DNA from: GCA-016699835 sp964543905
GTDB taxonomy: Bacteria > Planctomycetota > Phycisphaerae > Phycisphaerales > UBA1924
Assembly: GCA_964543905.1 (NCBI GenBank)
Contig: CAZIZO010000006.1
Span: forward strand, 1 to 64,000
Length of the DNA: 64,000 nt
Direction of reading: 5' to 3'
Part shown: positions 25,662 through 34,542 of the stretch, piece after piece
Layout of the letters: each line of letters opens with the position of its first letter
Numbering within the stretch: position 1 is the stretch's first letter
The notes under the pieces: model-generated
Database searches by the model: none
Seen by the model: the letters and a program-made list of their open reading frames with translations, nothing else
Told to the model about the DNA's origin: nothing
Program-made: the position numbers and the translations under genes

Positions 25662-25887
25662 TCGCGGTCCTTTCCAAGGGCAGGAGCGGAGGAAAGCGAC
25701 CATCCACGCGGCCGCCGACTCGCTCGCCTGATGACGACTCGAACCCTCGCAAGCGGCGAGGAACGAACAACGCACCTAGAAAAGCGATCACGGGATCAGG
25801 AAATACACGGAGGCGTGCGGATCGCGCGTCTTGCCCCGGGCGAGAGATCGCCGGCCGGCGTGATGTAGAGATCGATCACCGGAACGA

Positions 25888-26571
25888 TCACGCGAGTTCG
25901 GCGATCGTGCGCTCGGGCTCAAAGGGCGTCCACGACGGGGACTCGTCGCCCGATTGGGCGAGATGCGCGAGGTACTCTTCGCGCGGCATGGAATAACAGC
26001 CGAATTGTTCGAGGTGGTTGTTGGTCATCTGAGCGTCGAGGAGGGTGAACCCTCGGCGTCGGAGATGATGGACGAGATGGACGAGGCAGACCTTGCTCGC
26101 GTTGCTGCCCCCGAGGGCCGGGCGCGAGAACATGGACTCACCGCAGAAGACCGTGCCGATGGCCAGACCATAGAGCCCGCCGACGAGGCGGGGTGGGGAG
26201 TCGGGGTCACAGACCCAGGCCTCGACGCTGTGCGCAAGCGCGACGGCATGGAGATGGTCGAAGAGTTCCACAATGGCAGGTGCGAGCCAAGTCGTTTCTC
26301 GGCCCTTGGCGGGCTGGGCACACTCCCGGATGACATTCGAAAACGCGTGGTTCGTCGTGATGAGGAATCGTTGCGAGCGCACGGCCGATCGAAGGGAGCG
26401 GGAGGCCACGAACCGACCAGGTTCGAGGGGGATGATGCCACGGTTATTGGGCTGGACCCAGTGAACCTCATCGACATCGGGATCGTTCATCGGAAACCAG
26501 CCGTCGCGATAGAGCGCCATCACGGCTTCGGCGCGAGAGTCCTTCGTACGGGCGCGGAGCGGCGAGACCAT
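25888..26571 (-). CDS. aat: Leucyl/phenylalanyl-tRNA-protein transferase
   Basis: The 227-residue product has the whole Aat signature: ALYRDGWFPMNDP near the N-terminus and VGGLYGLAIGTVFCGESMFS, then RPALGGSNASKVCLVHLVHH and LLDAQMTNNHLEQFGC. The enzyme transfers Leu or Phe from aminoacyl-tRNA to the N-terminus of proteins with basic N-terminal residues, marking them for ClpS/ClpAP degradation. E. coli Aat is of similar length. ATG 26571 is the first start that adds only a short lead (MVSPLRART). Upstream residues in the frame are Pro-rich and unlikely coding. No clp gene is nearby. Confidence 0.95.
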   Translation of the reverse strand: MVSPLRARTKDSRAEAVMALYRDGWFPMNDPDVDEVHWVQPNNRGIIPLEPGRFVASRSLRSAVRSQRFLITTNHAFSNVIRECAQPAKGRETTWLAPAIVELFDHLHAVALAHSVEAWVCDPDSPPRLVGGLYGLAIGTVFCGESMFSRPALGGSNASKVCLVHLVHHLRRRGFTLLDAQMTNNHLEQFGCYSMPREEYLAHLAQSGDESPSWTPFEPERTIAELA

Positions 26572-26809
26572 CGCGGGCGGGCGAGGAATCGGGGGGTAGT
26601 TCGAGGGGTTGGGTGGGGGAGGAAGGGGCACGGGTGTGGAGATTTGGGCCGTCAGGATGGAAGATGCATGGTGGGATACGGCGGTCAGATGCGTTTGATG
26701 CGAAAATGTGAAACGTCCCACGCTAGAATTCCAAAGAATATGTGGAGGGCCCGCCACGGACCCGGTAGTTTTGCCGGCACCCGCACCGCCCCAACGGAAG
26801 GAACGCCGA

Positions 26810-27043
26810 ATGAGCCCGGAGACGCAACAGGTGATCCAGAGTCTTCTCGAAGGCGAACGGTTCATGCCCATCCTGATCGGGGGCGGGATCGTGTCGATCG
26901 TCGCCATCCGTTCGCTGACGAGCATCATCAAGAGCGTGGCGAAAGAGCGGACGCGGCGGGAGATTGCGGCGTTCATCGCCGAGGGCTCGATCACCCCCGA
27001 GCAGGGCGAGCGATTGATGAAGGCGGGCGGGAGCGAGTGCTAG
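26810..27043 (+). CDS. Small membrane protein with RREIAAxxAEGSI motif (77 aa)
   Basis: ATG 26810 follows GGAAGGAA. The protein has a single membrane helix (MPILIGGGIVSIVAIRSL) and a cytoplasmic helical tail, ERTRREIAAFIAEGSITPEQ followed by GERLMKAGG. The tail closely matches that of the next gene, so the two are tandem paralogues. The 'REIAA..AEGSI.P......L..G' motif resembles short oligomerisation-type helical hairpins (SHOCT-like), but I cannot name the family. It is preceded by the aat gene on the other strand. The 238-bp gap between them must hold the promoter. Confidence 0.75.
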   Translation: MSPETQQVIQSLLEGERFMPILIGGGIVSIVAIRSLTSIIKSVAKERTRREIAAFIAEGSITPEQGERLMKAGGSEC

Positions 27044-27072
27044 CGGTGGTGTGATCGAGGGACTCTGGAGGC

Positions 27073-27363
27073 ATGGACATGAGCGCCATCGAGATTCCGA
27101 GTGTTGGATGGCCGACGACCCAGGGCGCGAGCGATTCCGGTGTCGTGATTCCACTGGGAACGATGGCGTTCGTCTTCCTCATCGTGGTGGTCGTCACGAT
27201 TGGACGGACGATCACGAAGACGGCGAACACCAGGCAACGGGAGCAGAGCCGGCGCGAGATCGCGGCGTATGTCGCGGAGGGGAGCATCTCCCCCGACGAC
27301 GCGGTGCGGATGCTCGCGGCCGGCAAGACCACGGGCGAGTTGGGCGACGAACGCAAGGCGTAG
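27073..27363 (+). CDS. Small membrane protein, paralogue of the preceding gene (96 aa)
   Basis: Only 29 bp separate it from the preceding gene. The helix (VVIPLGTMAFVFLIVVVVTI) is followed by SRREIAAYVAEGSISPDDAV then RMLAAGK, the same motif as in its neighbour. The N-terminus is longer and rich in small residues. The two products could form hetero-oligomers in the membrane. The operon ends here, 8 bp before the convergent DUF1015 gene. Confidence 0.78.
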   Translation: MDMSAIEIPSVGWPTTQGASDSGVVIPLGTMAFVFLIVVVVTIGRTITKTANTRQREQSRREIAAYVAEGSISPDDAVRMLAAGKTTGELGDERKA

Positions 27364-27371
27364 CGGGGTGC

Positions 27372-28736
27372 TCAGCCGACGGCGTTCATGAACAACCCGG
27401 TGGCCAGTTTGGGGTAAAAGAACGTGCTCTTCTGGGGCATGAGTTGGTTCGCTCGGCTGACGTCCTTGACGGCGGCGAGGGGCGTCGGGCGGACGATGAC
27501 GGCCAACTGGGCGAAGTTCTTGCCACCGCCGGCGCCGGTTTCCACGCCGCTCCCGATGTCCTCGACTTCCTTGATCGTGTGCGGGAAGGCCCACTTGACG
27601 GGTTGTCCGGCGTTGAGTTTCGGCTGGCAGATCTGCTCAACCAGGATGTGCTGAATGATGGCCACGTCGAGTTCGCGCCAGGCCTGGGGCTTGTCCGGAA
27701 AGGCTGTGCGCAGCGGGTCGCGCTGGACGAGCGTCGCGGTGTAGCACTTCTTCGTCGCAAAGTCGTACAGCCCGAAGGTGTTGTCGGAGGCCGCGGGCAA
27801 TCGCGTCACGTTCATCATTTCGAGTTCGATGCTCGCGAGATCGCCCGGGACGGGGGTGATGCGCAGGTGCTCGCGTGCCGCGGCGGCGAACTTCTCGAAG
27901 GTGTAGTCTTTCATACCGCCCAGCACGCGGTGCGTGGGCCAGATGATGAGGCCCGGATCGGACATCCCGACGAGGACGATCATGACCCGGCGTGCGGGGT
28001 GGTCGGACGCGACCTTCCCTCCCCCACCGCTCTCGAGCGCGGCGAGGTAGTTGAGCGCGGTGTTGTAGCGATGGTGCCCGTCGGCGATGAAGACGTCCTC
28101 GCCCGCGAGCGCGTCCTGATACGCCTTGATGGTCGCGGGGTCGGTGATCGTCCAGACTTCGTGCTTGACGGCGGAGGGGCCGCGGCCCAGGGTGCCGACC
28201 ATGTCAGGGGCCTTGCTCGACATGATGCTCTGGATGAGGCTGGTGGCGCGGCCCTGCTCGTCGGCGTGCAGGCCGAAGATTGGGGACATCTGCGCGCGGG
28301 TGGCCTTCATGAGGGCCATGCGGTCTTCCTTGGGCCCGCTGAAGGTCTCTTCGTGGGGGAGGATCCCGCCGCCGGGGCGGGGTCCAAAGGGCAGGGCCTC
28401 GACGCAGCAGGCCATGCCGGAACGGGAAATGTGCTTCCCGTTTTCGCTCGTAAAACTCTGGCGGTACGCGAAGATGGCGGGCGACTTGAGTTGCGTGAGC
28501 GTGCCCTCCTTCAGCCAGGCGGAGAAGAGATCGGCGGCCTTGGCGTAGGCCTCGGGCGGGCCGAGTTCTTTCGCGGGGGTGTGGGGCAGATCGACGGCCA
28601 CGATGTTCTTGGGATCGCGGTCGAGGAGGGCCTTCTTGCCGTTCGCATCGAGCACGTCGTAGGGCGGCGCGATGACGCTCGTGAGGTCCTTGCGATGGGC
28701 GTATGTGACGGCACGGAAAGGGTAGATGGCAGGCAT
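27372..28736 (-). CDS. DUF1015 family protein
   Basis: From ATG 28736 the 454-residue product begins MPAIYPFRAVTYAHRKDLTS and shows the DUF1015 hallmarks: VIAPPYDVLDANGKKALLDR, ILPHEETFSGPKEDRMALMK, and VFIADGHHRYNTALNYLAAL. The DGHHRY motif is the strongest family marker. These cytosolic proteins often sit near serine-pathway genes in other bacteria, but their biochemical role is not established and no such gene is seen here. An upstream ATG at 28796 would add a basic leader with no support. Confidence 0.9.
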   Translation of the reverse strand: MPAIYPFRAVTYAHRKDLTSVIAPPYDVLDANGKKALLDRDPKNIVAVDLPHTPAKELGPPEAYAKAADLFSAWLKEGTLTQLKSPAIFAYRQSFTSENGKHISRSGMACCVEALPFGPRPGGGILPHEETFSGPKEDRMALMKATRAQMSPIFGLHADEQGRATSLIQSIMSSKAPDMVGTLGRGPSAVKHEVWTITDPATIKAYQDALAGEDVFIADGHHRYNTALNYLAALESGGGGKVASDHPARRVMIVLVGMSDPGLIIWPTHRVLGGMKDYTFEKFAAAAREHLRITPVPGDLASIELEMMNVTRLPAASDNTFGLYDFATKKCYTATLVQRDPLRTAFPDKPQAWRELDVAIIQHILVEQICQPKLNAGQPVKWAFPHTIKEVEDIGSGVETGAGGGKNFAQLAVIVRPTPLAAVKDVSRANQLMPQKSTFFYPKLATGLFMNAVG

Positions 28737-28887
28737 GCGAGAAGGTAGGCGAACGGAGCGGCCTGTAGCAGGGCGACGGTGCGGCGTGAGGTCCATCCAG
28801 ACGGCTTAGAATCTGGGTGGAGAGTTTGTACCTCCCCGAATGGGCGTGCCGATAGTGGTCATCGGCGCACCCTTGGAGCGGTGAATC

Positions 28888-29736
28888 ATGGACGACGGGC
28901 GATTGAACGACATCGAGTTGAACGAGAATGAGGGCGTGAGCGAATCCGAGATGGCGGCCCGCTGGCTGGATCGGCGCATGCTCCTCCGGGGCAGTTTGAT
29001 CGCCGGTGCCGGGATCGTCCTTGCGGGGTGCGCGGGGAAGAAGCCATCCCGAGCCATGGGCCCCGTCTGGCCTGACCAGGAACCGAACATGGATGGGCAG
29101 GCGGCGGTGGACGGCGTCCCCGGCGGGGTGACGACCGCGAGGCCCTACATCCCGCCCCCACCCCCCTCGGTCACGCAGAATCTTGGAACGTCGATCCCTA
29201 CGGGCGTGATCCCCCGGAGTCGGTGGACGTCGAGCCGTCCCCTGATGAGGTCGCAGGACCCCAACCGCGGCGCCGACGCGATGCAGTACGTGGGGATGAT
29301 CACGGTGCACCACGACGCGCTCAACGCGGTCGGCCTGACGAGCCAGAGTGCGGTGGCGCGGCGTCTCGACGGCGTGCGAACAAGCCACGTGCGCAACGGC
29401 TGGGCGGATATCGGGTATCACTACATCATCGACCCCGCCGGGCGCGTGTGGCAGGGGCGTCCGGTGACGCTGCAGGGCGCGCACGTGAAGGACCACAACC
29501 CGCACAACCTCGGGATCATGTGCATGGGCAACTTCAACCAGCACAGCCCGACCCGCGAGCAGATCGCCGCGCTCGACGCCTTCGTCGCCAGCCAGATGGT
29601 CGGCTATCGCATCCCGGTCAACCGTGTGTATACGCATCGCGAGTTGACGCCCACGGCATGTCCGGGGAGCAACCTCCAGCGGTACATGCTCGCCACACGC
29701 GGGCGCACCGGACGCCTGGGCATGACCTACGCCTGA
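28888..29736 (+). CDS. N-acetylmuramoyl-L-alanine amidase (Amidase_2/PGRP fold), lipoprotein
   Basis: The N-terminus has a cytoplasmic lead then RRMLLRGSLIAGAGIVLAGC, which combines a twin-arginine and a lipobox cysteine, so the protein is probably a Tat-exported lipoprotein. After a Pro-rich linker the amidase domain carries MITVHHDAL, GWADIGYHYIIDPAGRVWQG, GAHVKDHNPHNLGIMCMGNF and YTHRELTPTACPGSN, giving the His/His/Cys zinc set of the T7-lysozyme/PGRP family. It should cut the bond between MurNAc and the stem peptide, in peptidoglycan remodelling or recycling. It is divergent from the DUF1015 gene. Confidence 0.92.
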   Translation: MDDGRLNDIELNENEGVSESEMAARWLDRRMLLRGSLIAGAGIVLAGCAGKKPSRAMGPVWPDQEPNMDGQAAVDGVPGGVTTARPYIPPPPPSVTQNLGTSIPTGVIPRSRWTSSRPLMRSQDPNRGADAMQYVGMITVHHDALNAVGLTSQSAVARRLDGVRTSHVRNGWADIGYHYIIDPAGRVWQGRPVTLQGAHVKDHNPHNLGIMCMGNFNQHSPTREQIAALDAFVASQMVGYRIPVNRVYTHRELTPTACPGSNLQRYMLATRGRTGRLGMTYA

Positions 29737-29800
29737 TGAACGAACGCACGGACGGACGAGCGTCGCGATTCGGCAACGAGCGATCATCACGACCACACGA

Positions 29801-29829
29801 AAAACCCCCGCGTTCGCGGGGGTCTTTGT
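29801..29829. terminator. Bidirectional terminator between amidase and dockerin genes
   Basis: CCCCCGCG (29805-29812) and CGCGGGGG (29815-29822) form a perfect 8-bp stem with a 2-base minimum loop. TCTTTGTT follows on plus and TTTTCGTG on minus. It can serve both convergent genes. Confidence 0.85.
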
Positions 29830-29855
29830 TGATTCAGGCTTTGCGGTCTCGAGGA

Positions 29856-31458
29856 TCAGCAGCCGGATTCAAACCGGAAGAGGTAGTAGAGCAGGTCGTN
29901 NNNNNNNNNNNNNNNNNNNNNNNNNNNNNNNNNNNNNNNNNNNNNNNNNNNNNNNNNNNNNNNNNNNNNNNNNNNNNNNNNNNNNNNNNNNNNNNNNNNC
30001 GATGGTGACGCCGCCGTCGGGCGTGCCGGTGCCCGAGCCGTCGTCCACGTCGGCCGCGATGGAGCCGGCCTCGAAGATGGTGAGGTAGTAGAGCATGTCG
30101 TCGATGGTGACGCCGCCGTCGGGCGTGCCGGTGCCCGAGCCGTCGTCCACGTCGGCGACGCAGTTGGGCAAACCGGGGACCTGCGCGCCGGCTTGGACAC
30201 TGGCCACCGCGGGGGTGCCCGAGCGCCACAAGCCGATGGTCACGTTGCCCGAGTCGGCCGGGGCCACGTCGGCATCGAAGCGGAAGTTATAGGTGGTGCC
30301 CCAACGGATGGCGTTGGCGTTGGGATTCTGCGCCTCGGTCTCGGTGGACCAGGTGAGCACGCCGTTGGCGTGGGTGGCGGTCCAGTCCGTGCCGGAATAG
30401 TTGACGCCGCCCGTGCCGTCGCCCGCGCGATAGGCCACGTCGTGGAATCCGATGTTGGTGATCGTGACGCCGTCCGCGACGGGGACGGAGAAGGTGCCCG
30501 CGGAGCGGTGGCTGTTCATGTTGTAGACGGCGTACTCATAGTGCCACGTGCCATTACCCAGGTCGGTGGCCTTGGAGGAAACGATGAACTTCTCCTGCAC
30601 GTTGGCGGGCGCGGGGTTGGAGACCGTGGAGGGCGGGTTGGGGACGTTGGTGGTGGTAATCAGGACGGTGCTTTCCGTCACGGAGGGGTCGATGACCTTC
30701 CACTGCTGGATCGCGGAGCGTTCGCGGATGGTGCTGCCCAAGAAGCCAAAGGTCCACGCGGTGCCCCCACCGGTGGTGGTGATCTCGCGGATGGAGGCGT
30801 TGTTGAGACCGTTGCCGCGGGTCGCGTCGTCCGGGGTGACGTACTGCGCCTCACCGAAATAGCGCACCGCCGCGCCGGTCCCGCCCGCGGTCACGACGAG
30901 GTCCGAGACGTCGACTTCGAGGCGGCCGTTGTTCCCGCCGGAGGGACGAGGGGGGGTGCCGGTGGGGTATGCGCCAAGTGTGGCATTGATCTGGTACTTG
31001 GGCCCGAGGCCGCCCTGGCTGCCGTTGCGACTAGCGGTGTACGGGTCGGAGCACCCGACGCCCAAGACGCTGCCGCCTTGCCCGTTGCAGGTGCAGCAGA
31101 GGTTGCCGGTGAGGGCGGTGAAGGCGTGCTTGAGCCAACTCTGCCCGATCATCTCGAAGCGACCCGCGCCGTTGACGGTGCTGTAGCGGTAGAGTGTGCC
31201 GCCGATGATGGGGTGGGTGTTCGCCGGGCTGGCGTTCCAGAGCAGGTTCAGGGTGCCGACGTTGCACGAATCGGTCCCGAGCGAGAGGGCTTCCAGGGTG
31301 CCCACGGCGGTGTAGTTCTGGGGGCCGGTGATATTCCCGACGATTACATCGGGCCCGACGCCACGATTGCACACGGTTTGTGCCGACGCTTGGCCTGCGA
31401 GAGCGGCAAGCGCGGCGGCACCCAAGAGAACGCCAATCCTCGAATCAAACTTGGTCAT
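29856..31458 (-). CDS. Secreted protein with GC-type dockerin repeats, interrupted by assembly gap
   Basis: A signal peptide (IGVLLGAAALAALAGQASAQ) is followed by a Cys-rich, beta-rich region of about 400 residues (LTGNLCCTCNGQGGSVLGVG; GNVTIGLWRSGTPAVASVQA) with no enzyme motif I recognise. Then come dockerin units (DVDDGSGTGTPDGGVTIDDM; DVDDGSGTGTPDGGVTI) that run into the 100-N gap. Beyond the gap the frame continues DLLYYLFRFESGC and stops. If the N run is simply removed, the bases join in frame as VTIDDLLYYLFRFESGC, giving 500 residues. The true number of units is unknown. The protein is surface-targeted. The gene lies downstream of the deiminase-like gene, 300 bp away. Confidence 0.8.
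29900..29999. other. Assembly gap (100 N) inside dockerin repeats
   Basis: Exactly 100 N, the conventional placeholder for a gap of unknown size. The sequence on both sides belongs to the same dockerin repeat and is in frame when the gap is closed to zero length. Confidence 0.95.
30000..30156 (-). repeat. Tandem 102-bp dockerin-coding repeats
   Basis: A stretch beginning CGATGGTGACGCCGCCGTCG at 30000 recurs at 30102 with the same 55 bases, a period of 102 bp or 34 residues. The units encode DVDDGSGTGTPDGGVTIDD. Near-identity at the DNA level explains the adjacent assembly gap. Confidence 0.85.
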
Positions 31459-31758
31459 CTTCGATTCCTTGAACGAAAACCAGGAACGGAACCAGAGCGA
31501 TCACACCGTGCGCCTCGCTCAACCGCGGCGACCCCCGCCGACACCAACCTCGAACCATGAACGAAAAAAAGAACGACACACCAACCTCGAGCCCGCCAGG
31601 CACGAAACAGGCGGGCGACTTCACTCATTCGTCTTCAGCGTTGCTTTCGTTGCTCTCGAATCCTCCGAATTCCTCACCGCGTTGTCCGAAGAACATACAC
31701 GAACGGGGATTCCGGTGCCAGAAATTTTGCACCACAACACAAAGTGCCGGTGTTTTCC
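31459..31758 (-). promoter_or_regulatory. 300-bp leader/promoter region of the dockerin gene
   Basis: No gene is seen. The region is poorer in G+C than its neighbours. ACACCAACCTCGA occurs twice (31541-31553 and 31578-31590), 37 bp apart. On the minus strand GCCCGCC and GGCGGGC could form a hairpin near 31591-31620, with a run of seven T about 20 bases further on. This may be the terminator of the upstream deiminase-like gene or a leader structure. I cannot decide. Confidence 0.4.
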
Positions 31759-33672
31759 CTAATAGACCACGCCGACGGCGCAGCGCACGGCACCCTCACG
31801 ACGTTGGCTTTCTCCAGAAGGGATCGGCACTACTCGGACCTCCGGCCCCAGCACCCTTGTATAGATTTCCTCCGCCTTGCGATCGATCGCTCCAAACAGT
31901 CCTCCGTACGCCGGCATCAGGAAGACGTCGGGCGTGTGGATGCCGTTGAGCATGTTGAGGCTTCGGTCGGCATCCGAAAGGCTTGGGACAAGAACCGTTT
32001 CGAGGCCTCGTTTCTTGAGGTGCTGACGCAATCCGCGTCGCTCGTGCTCTCGACGGGCCACGGAGGCCAGCATCGCCGAGAAGTGCGGGTCAAGGTTCGC
32101 GGGGTAGGGAAGTTCCGCCGCAAGGAGGTCCAACGCGAGCATGTAGCGATGCAGGTTGCCGACGCCGGAATCCGACGAGCCGATCGCAAAGGCCGGCGCC
32201 AGCGACTCGAGAACATGACCGGGCCTCGTGGAAAACCTGGCAAGGTCGGACCACGCTCCGGATAAAAACTCGCTCATCGGTCCTCGCTCGAGCCGCTCCC
32301 GCAAGAAGGTCGATCGTGCGAGCGCGATATGTCCGGCCCGGGTGAGCGCGTCGAGGCCCGCACGAAGGACCAAGCGGACGGCGGCCGGCTGGTCGTTGAC
32401 AAACGCCACGACCCGGCCATCGGAACATCGTCGCACGCTCACCTCGAGATCGATGTGGTACGAAATGGCTGGAAGAACCTCGACCCGAGCGACGCCAAAC
32501 TCGGCTCGGAACAGATCGAGGGCCTGCACAGGGCGAAGCCCCATCGCGGTGTTGCGTGCGAGTTCGGCCTCGCCGACGAGGAGGATGAGGTCATCAAAGG
32601 CATGCGCGGCGTCACGAGACGGGGCACGAAACGCTATCAGGTTGCCGCCTTGGAAGAGCAGGGGGCTTCGGCGGGAGGCGATGCCGACGGCGGCAAGGTT
32701 CTCGTGGAGGAAGGACTCGCCGGGAATGAAGAGGCTGCCGTCTTCGCCCCGGCTGGCGTAGCGGGGGAGGAGAGCGACGGGGTGACCGTCGGCGAGGCCG
32801 GGCTTGGCGTTGTCGTGGGCCCACTGCGCCACGGGCAGGTCTTCGACCACGAGCGTGATCGGTGCGGAGCGAGTGGTGGCAAAGTCGTGGCAGGCCGCTC
32901 GAGCGTCCGCAACGTGCTGGCGCTCGACGCTGACGAACAGGGGGATCTCGGGAAGCGCCGCGGCGAGGTGGCGGAGCATGTCGAGCGAGCCGCCGTCGGT
33001 GGGAGCGGCGTAGTCGGTGCCTCGGGTGAGTTGGAGGCGGAGCGCGCGGGGTTGATAGGTGCCGTCGTCGGGGAGGAGTTGGAAGTTGGGGATGGTGGGT
33101 GTGAAGTGGGCGAGGTCTTTCGGCGGGAGCGGTGTGGGTGTGTTGAAGATGTCGGGGGGGTCGTCGGCGCGGAAGGCGCGGTTCGCGGGGCGAGCCTCTT
33201 GGAGTTGTTGGCGAAGGCGGAGCGTCTCGGAGGTGAGTGGGCGATCGAAAATCTGGACCGAGGGGCTGGATGGACGTGGAGGGCTTGCGACCTGATCCTG
33301 CTGAGCAACGTGGTCCGCAGAGGGCTGAACGCTCCCCCCGGCTCCCTGCCTTGGGACGGGTGAGCAGGACGCCCCCCCTGTCGCTCGTGCAACGCCCTCG
33401 GTGATGCCTCCCATGCCGGGAGCGGGAGAAGAGGGTGGCGAGGACGACCCCTCCTGTTGACCCCGTTCCTGTGGGGGGGGAAGTGCCACGACGATGCGGT
33501 GACGCTCGTTGAAGGAGGCGCGGATGATTCGATCGGCGATGCGTGCGAGCAACTCGCGCGGGAGGTTGAGGTCGGCGAGTGTGCCCGTCCCGAGGGGTTG
33601 GTTCAGGATATTGGACATGACCTCGGATTGGATGAGGTCGGCGGGAGAGGGCTTGGGCGTAGGCCTGGGCAT
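31759..33672 (-). CDS. Peptidylarginine/agmatine deiminase-like protein
   Basis: The 637-residue protein has a Pro/Ser-rich N-terminal third, then a domain with the guanidino-group-modifying (GME) enzyme layout. It shows VVEDLPVAQWAHDNAKPG, LLFQGGNLIAFR (GGN at 342-344), AISYHIDLEVSV (H406, D408) and a final GAVRCAVGVVY with C631 at the position of the catalytic cysteine. The family hydrolyses guanidines (agmatine, protein arginine) to citrulline-type products. The classic WxRD is changed to WAHDN and the C-terminal GGGxHC to GAVRC, so substrate may differ. There is no signal peptide. It is encoded 51 bp after birA in the same direction, so an operon nadC-birA-deiminase is likely. Confidence 0.6.
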   Translation of the reverse strand: MPRPTPKPSPADLIQSEVMSNILNQPLGTGTLADLNLPRELLARIADRIIRASFNERHRIVVALPPPQERGQQEGSSSPPSSPAPGMGGITEGVARATGGASCSPVPRQGAGGSVQPSADHVAQQDQVASPPRPSSPSVQIFDRPLTSETLRLRQQLQEARPANRAFRADDPPDIFNTPTPLPPKDLAHFTPTIPNFQLLPDDGTYQPRALRLQLTRGTDYAAPTDGGSLDMLRHLAAALPEIPLFVSVERQHVADARAACHDFATTRSAPITLVVEDLPVAQWAHDNAKPGLADGHPVALLPRYASRGEDGSLFIPGESFLHENLAAVGIASRRSPLLFQGGNLIAFRAPSRDAAHAFDDLILLVGEAELARNTAMGLRPVQALDLFRAEFGVARVEVLPAISYHIDLEVSVRRCSDGRVVAFVNDQPAAVRLVLRAGLDALTRAGHIALARSTFLRERLERGPMSEFLSGAWSDLARFSTRPGHVLESLAPAFAIGSSDSGVGNLHRYMLALDLLAAELPYPANLDPHFSAMLASVARREHERRGLRQHLKKRGLETVLVPSLSDADRSLNMLNGIHTPDVFLMPAYGGLFGAIDRKAEEIYTRVLGPEVRVVPIPSGESQRREGAVRCAVGVVY

Positions 33673-33723
33673 GAGCGGGGGTGGAGCGTCGAGAACGAAG
33701 ACCGCATCGAGGCGAGGAAGAGA

Positions 33724-34542
33724 TCAGACCTCGTGGACAAGGGAGGTGGTCAGCGCCGGAAGAGATGTGGTGGTGCCGTCGTCGAGTTGAAGCCGGATGT
33801 GGTTGGTGGGGTCGATGGACAGAACGAGTCCGGTGTAGGTCTGGTTGTTGTGGAGGAAGGAACGGCGGGTGTTGCGGAGGATGTCACGGTCGGACCAGTC
33901 GCGGGCGATCTCGTGCGCGGGCCTCCCGAGATGGTGGGCGAGGGCGCGGACAAGGAACGAGGCCAAGAGGCCACGCATCGGGGGCGATTGACCAAGTTGA
34001 AGGATCGAGACGGCTCGGTCTCGGAGGTCTGCGGGCCAATCCGTGTCGCGATGGAGAACGTTGATGCCGATGCCAACGAGCGCGAGATGGTCTTTGATTT
34101 CGATGAGCACACCAGCGACTTTGCGATGGGGGCGTTGCGGCTCGACGACGTCGTTGGGCCATCGGAGTTTGCACGCGGGCTGCTGGTCGAGGTCTCGAAG
34201 CGGGATCGCGCACGCGGCGGCGACTCCTGCGGCGAGCGAGAGATGCTCCGCGGAGTAGCGAGCCGCATCGAGGACAAAGGTCGCGGCCAGCCCGAGGTGA
34301 GAGGTATCGGCCCACGTTCGTCCGAGTCGCCCTCGGCCTGCGGTTTGTCGCACGGCGAGCACCATGAGGCCGGGCCTCCCACCGGCGAGGCGGAGGGCGG
34401 CGTCCTGCGTGGACTCGGTCTCGGCGAGGACGACCACCCGATCGAACAACATGGACCGACGCATGTTCGGCGATGCTGGCTCGTTGATGACCGCCCTGAG
34501 TTCGTCGGCCCATGTGGAGGGATTTTCGGTGACGGCGCTCAT
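33724..34542 (-). CDS. birA: Biotin-[acetyl-CoA-carboxylase] ligase
   Basis: The 272-residue product has the biotin protein ligase catalytic core: ETESTQDAALRLAGGRPGLM, then RQTAGRGRLGRTW, LRWPNDVV, and KVAGVLIEI. It transfers biotin through biotinyl-AMP to biotin carboxyl carrier protein. There is no N-terminal helix-turn-helix, so it is probably a plain ligase and not a repressor. The C-terminal SH3-like part (YTGLVLSIDPTNHIRLQLDD) is present. Its ATG overlaps the nadC stop (ATGA, 34539-34542). Confidence 0.93.
   Translation of the reverse strand: MSAVTENPSTWADELRAVINEPASPNMRRSMLFDRVVVLAETESTQDAALRLAGGRPGLMVLAVRQTAGRGRLGRTWADTSHLGLAATFVLDAARYSAEHLSLAAGVAAACAIPLRDLDQQPACKLRWPNDVVEPQRPHRKVAGVLIEIKDHLALVGIGINVLHRDTDWPADLRDRAVSILQLGQSPPMRGLLASFLVRALAHHLGRPAHEIARDWSDRDILRNTRRSFLHNNQTYTGLVLSIDPTNHIRLQLDDGTTTSLPALTTSLVHEV

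Noticed and set aside
30000..30156. Regular repeats that might suggest a CRISPR or satellite
   Set aside because: The period is 102 bp and the frame is open throughout, coding dockerin units, with no spacers.
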